Shown piece after piece: positions 60,486 to 64,000 of a DNA stretch of 64,000 nt. The notes beneath the pieces were generated by a model, which worked only from the letters and a program-made list of their open reading frames with translations, did no database searches and was not told the DNA's origin. The first letter of the stretch is position 1. Every line of letters begins with the position of its first letter. Source of the DNA: Homalodisca vitripennis (taxonomy: Eukaryota; Arthropoda; Insecta; Hemiptera; Cicadellidae); contig NC_060214.1 in assembly GCF_021130785.1 (NCBI RefSeq), positions 46,437,001-46,501,000 on the forward strand, given 5' to 3'. The position numbers and the translations under genes are program-made.

Positions 60486-61589
60486 GGGATGATCCTTTTT
60501 TAGGTATTATATGCATTATATATTAAAATATAATAATTTTAAATAATTACTTTAGTTATATTCGACAGTAAAAAGTATACATTTATTTTATTAACTAATG
60601 CTCAACTGGGATAATTTTTGTACATCGTATCTGTTCAATAGTGCTATAAGCGATCGTTACATTATATAGGTTGCTTCTATAATTACTGTTGTATTTTTTT
60701 ATTTAGGAAAACAAAATACAATAACTATTTCACATTTATGTATCACATTATATTATATATTAAATATTTTTTTTATTATAACCAAGCAATATGGTATGTT
60801 GAAATCCACTACTATTAACCTTTATATTTAAAAAGAATGCCATAAAATAATTTATTTGTTACTTTTTATACTTAAGGTGTAGTACTAATTTTTTGGCAAT
60901 AAAGATATTTACTACTAATTTTACTGTAATTAAATTTAATGGTCAAATGCAGTTTTAAATCAAGAAAACCACGGTCCAAAATGAACAAATATCTCATATT
61001 ATACATAAACATTACAAAAATTCTAGCTGATTCATGGCAATCGTGAGATTACTAAGATAACTCTAGTATTTATATATGAGTTTATATATGAGTTAACAAA
61101 TATGTATATTTGTTAAATTTGTTAGACCAAATGACAAATAACTAATAATTAACTTAGTATGTATTATATCAGCAAATATACACGTATTAGCTTCACACCG
61201 GACATTATCCAGTATCAGAGCCGCATGATTTTTCAGTACAGATGACAATATCTCGTAATCGTGATGAACTTATTGAAAATCGACACAAATAATAAATTAT
61301 ACGGATTAATAATTATGATATTTTATATTTCTCTCATATATCATTTTTATTATTACATATAATTTATAATTGTGCCAATGTCAATACTAGTACATAAAAG
61401 TGTTCTATTCGATCAAAATAGAATATTATTTAAAGTCGTAACCCTAAAAGTAATAATGTAAAACTACATAATATATAATATATAATTGTAGGAAGAATTT
61501 TATAATATATTACTTATCACTCAGCGAAAGGGTAATTTAGCATGGCTGTAAAGCACGGATACAGAATTGGGGTGACGTGTTTTCACTAA

Positions 61590-61895
61590 AGGCATATATC
61601 ATTGTCAACTATCAATAAACCGACCATTTTCAAAGTCCGGGGCATCCCCCTGGAAACGAAACCCGATCTGGACCGCGAAGTGGCCCAGATCACTTGACCG
61701 AGCGGCTGGATAACGAGCGAGCCCCACGGGCTTAAGCCAAATTTAGGCCCAGCCTGAAGTAATGTGATAAACAATCCCAGGTTATAATCCTAAAGAGTAG
61801 AGGAGGTTTTTAGTAGGTAAACTCGTTTTTATGGGAGTCCCACACTACAGGCTGGCCACCTGCGTGCGTAGTTGCATTTTTCCTGCCTCTCCCTC
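61590..61895 (-). mobile_element. GC-rich SINE-like island
   Basis: A ~300-base island clearly richer in G+C than its surroundings and absent from the paralogous unit. On the minus strand it contains CCAGCCGCTCGGTCAAGTGA, then GGCCACTTCGCGGTCCAGAT and GGGTTTCGTTTCC. These resemble, loosely, the internal A and B promoter boxes of a tRNA-derived SINE. The minus-strand start GAGGGAGAGGCAGGAAAAAT could be another part of it. Flanking duplications were not resolved, and a non-SINE origin remains possible. Confidence 0.35.
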
Positions 61896-62624
61896 AAAAA
61901 AACAATAGAAAAATATTTAAAAGAAGTTTTAAGAATTATATTTGAAATAGTATCTTTTTATATAGGCTTGTGATTTTTAGTTCATTTAAGATTTACATTA
62001 AATATCTTGGACATTACTATAAAAACTAAGTGATATCCCACCTTAGAAAGTAGTTCTTCTATCTGATAGATAATGCAGTAAAAAATCCTACAACCGAAAA
62101 AGGAACGAATGGAACGGAACACCGCCCAGCCTTGCCGGTATTCAGTGTTTTGTTCCTTGATTCTGATTGAATTCATCAATCAGCGGTACATTCACACTCA
62201 CAGTTGCCGTGTACATTCTCTATCTGGCCACCATTGACTTTTCAAAAAAAATTTTTTTATCATCGTGATTGACACCCACAGTTATCAGATTCGTTATCAC
62301 TCAGTACGTGTACCACTTAATCTGTGCCCTACATCGCCACCTGTTATCTAGTTATCACGTAAGCCTCAAAGCATGCAGAATGAAATATGGTATATATATA
62401 TATTTATTAACAAACATTCAACATACTGCTGATTGCAATCTTGTTGTTTATGGTATTTATTTGTAAAAATTTAATTTTGTTTATGTCTTTAGTACTTGCT
62501 CGCGTTTTTTATTGAGTCTGTATCTGATGAAGAGTTCAGTGAACTCAAAAATTAAACATGAGCACTGAATATTCTGTTTTTATGTAAACTTTAAGTACTT
62601 AGAGAAGCCGATTGGTACTACAGA

Positions 62625-62626
<2 letters not shown>

Positions 62627-62693
<67 letters not shown>
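62627..62693. repeat. (TA)n microsatellite
   Basis: About 65 bases of alternating AT, flanked by AGAAGAT on the left and ATCTTCCT on the right, giving a perfect palindrome. Confidence 0.95.
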
Positions 62694-62694
<1 letters not shown>

Positions 62695-62869
62695 TCCTCG
62701 CTAACTTACCGGAATTTTTATAAACACTGATGTAAAACCTTACTTACTAAATACAAACGTTAATTTATCACGTGGCAAGATATCTAAAGTAAGATTTAAT
62801 CTTAAAGTCATTGCACAAATTTGGCAGACCATAATTGAAGCCTATCAGTCGATATGCTGGTAAAATTCC

Positions 62870-63270
62870 TGATACGGGCTGTCAGAAACATATTTTTCCA
62901 GCACCACGAGCAATAGACTTCACTAACGTTCAACAAAGCCATAAAAGTTTATATGAGATTAGGTATATGCAGCAATTATGAGAGGTAGAAGTAAAAACTT
63001 ATTGAAACCAACCGTGCAGAATGCATGAATTTTATGGTGGTGAATAATATATTAACCGTGTTAAAATCTCATTTATGTAACATAAATAAATAATGGAATC
63101 GGGTTTATTAATCAAATAGTTTTACTCTATCCTTTAGTTTAGCAGCAGTAACAGCAACTACAATATTGACTAGCTAATGAATATTTTCATCTATATGCAT
63201 TACATAGATGGTTCTCCACACTCTGTCTATCACAAAACTATAAAACATGTAGTAGTTTTATAGAACTGGT
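62870..63270. repeat. Diverged repeat (partner 38860-39400)
   Basis: Same order of blocks as 38860-39400. The adjacent 62775-62870 resembles 26750-26850. Confidence 0.6.
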
Positions 63271-64000
63271 ATGTTTAACCGGTTTTTTTAAACACACTGT
63301 TCATGTACAGTATGTAAATAATGAAATGTAACATGGACATTCTCAGGATCCTTGGTACCAATACAGGCCTATTCCTATTTTAATAAAATTCCTTTGGAAT
63401 TTTCATTTTAGTTTAAAAGTAGTGACAAATTTGCATTGTTAAATAATTTTAGGAGATCGAATATTATTAATTGAAAGACCCAAAGAATTGTTATAAATTG
63501 TACTGTCTAAATTGTTTTATACGGAAGCACAATTATACTTTTATTTAATTTAATTACTATTTCAATTGGTTCAAATTTATGACCAAGAAAGCAACTAAAA
63601 GAGTGAGTTTAATAGAAACTAAACTTCTTATTTTAACCTATTCTGAACTGAATCGAGCACAAAGTAACAAAAACTCTAGATAAGAAAGGTATAAGTTTAA
63701 GAAATCATATCCTTTTAACTTTACCTTTATGCAGATATTAGGTATGCAGTGCTTGGTCAGTACTGTAACGCAAATATCAAATACAAAGTTACTATCTAAC
63801 TTTTACTATGAATATGAAGACTGTTATAAAATACATCTTATTTTTTGACAGAAGTTGGTTACTGGCTTATATATATATATATATATAAAACAAAAAATAA
63901 ATAATTGTGGCACCATAATTGTCTTGAACGGAAAATTGTATGCTCAAATATACGCTTGGTAACCAAAGTATGATTCTGAGACTTCCGTGTATATAAATAA
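63271..64000. other. Non-coding AT-rich sequence
   Basis: Nothing recognisable apart from a short (TA)n at about 63869-63888. Confidence 0.4.

Larger units (their letters stand above)
54400..62350. repeat. Long-period duplicated unit, copy 2
   Basis: Direct partner of 44900-52540 (anchor pairs given there). It carries the second HINE copy and the GC-rich island at 61.6-61.9 kb, which copy 1 lacks. Confidence 0.7.

Overview
The window is AT-rich, intron/intergenic-type eukaryotic DNA, almost certainly from an arthropod and probably an insect. The evidence is the mix of recognisable insect-type transposon relics, dense (TA)n microsatellites, and the absence of any operon-like or long host coding region. 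I found no complete host gene, rRNA, convincing tRNA or CRISPR array. Nearly everything that can be read is a mobile element, or a duplicated non-coding segment.

Layout. 0.45-0.55 kb is a poly-C tract. 0.55-3.59 kb (segment A) and 10.88-14.53 kb (segment B) are diverged copies of one segment. A ends in a ~0.75-kb palindrome; B carries a non-autonomous Helentron-like insertion (12.6-13.4 kb) that is absent from A. 4-10.9 kb is non-coding with small direct and inverted repeats. 15.8-19.0 kb is a segment that recurs around 42.4-44.8 kb, with its end recurring at 50.6 and 60.3 kb. 19.6-21.3 kb holds a decayed Mutator-like (MULE) transposase. 22.16-24.22 kb is a Tc1/mariner-superfamily element with unusually long (~455-bp) terminal inverted repeats and a broken transposase.

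27.57-35.00 kb is a 7.4-kb Ty3/Gypsy LTR retrotransposon on the minus strand. It has two ~870-bp LTRs about 1% different by eye, a 4-bp target duplication, gag, protease, reverse transcriptase, RNase H and integrase. A textbook -1 slippery heptamer sits directly on the gag stop codon. Gag and pol are each cut by one in-frame TAA, so this copy is young but probably not autonomous.

36.03-37.44 kb is a small element with 17-bp inverted termini that still holds an open 249-codon C-terminal piece of a MULE transposase. 44.9-52.5 kb and 54.4-62.35 kb are an ancient direct duplication about 9.7 kb apart. Landmarks within it recur elsewhere in the window, so the whole interval looks like a large, decayed, long-period repeat. 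A FLYWCH/MULE relic sits at 48.2-49.0 kb and a second Helentron-like copy, inverted relative to the first, at 58.5-59.4 kb.

How it works together: the elements are independent insertions layered on an older duplicated background. The duplicated background is useful because it supplies an 'empty site' for the Helentron-like insertion and lets selection be tested on a few blocks conserved between copies, notably a possible terminal exon at 2.04-2.19 kb. All homology statements are by eye from the sequence; no alignment or database search was run.
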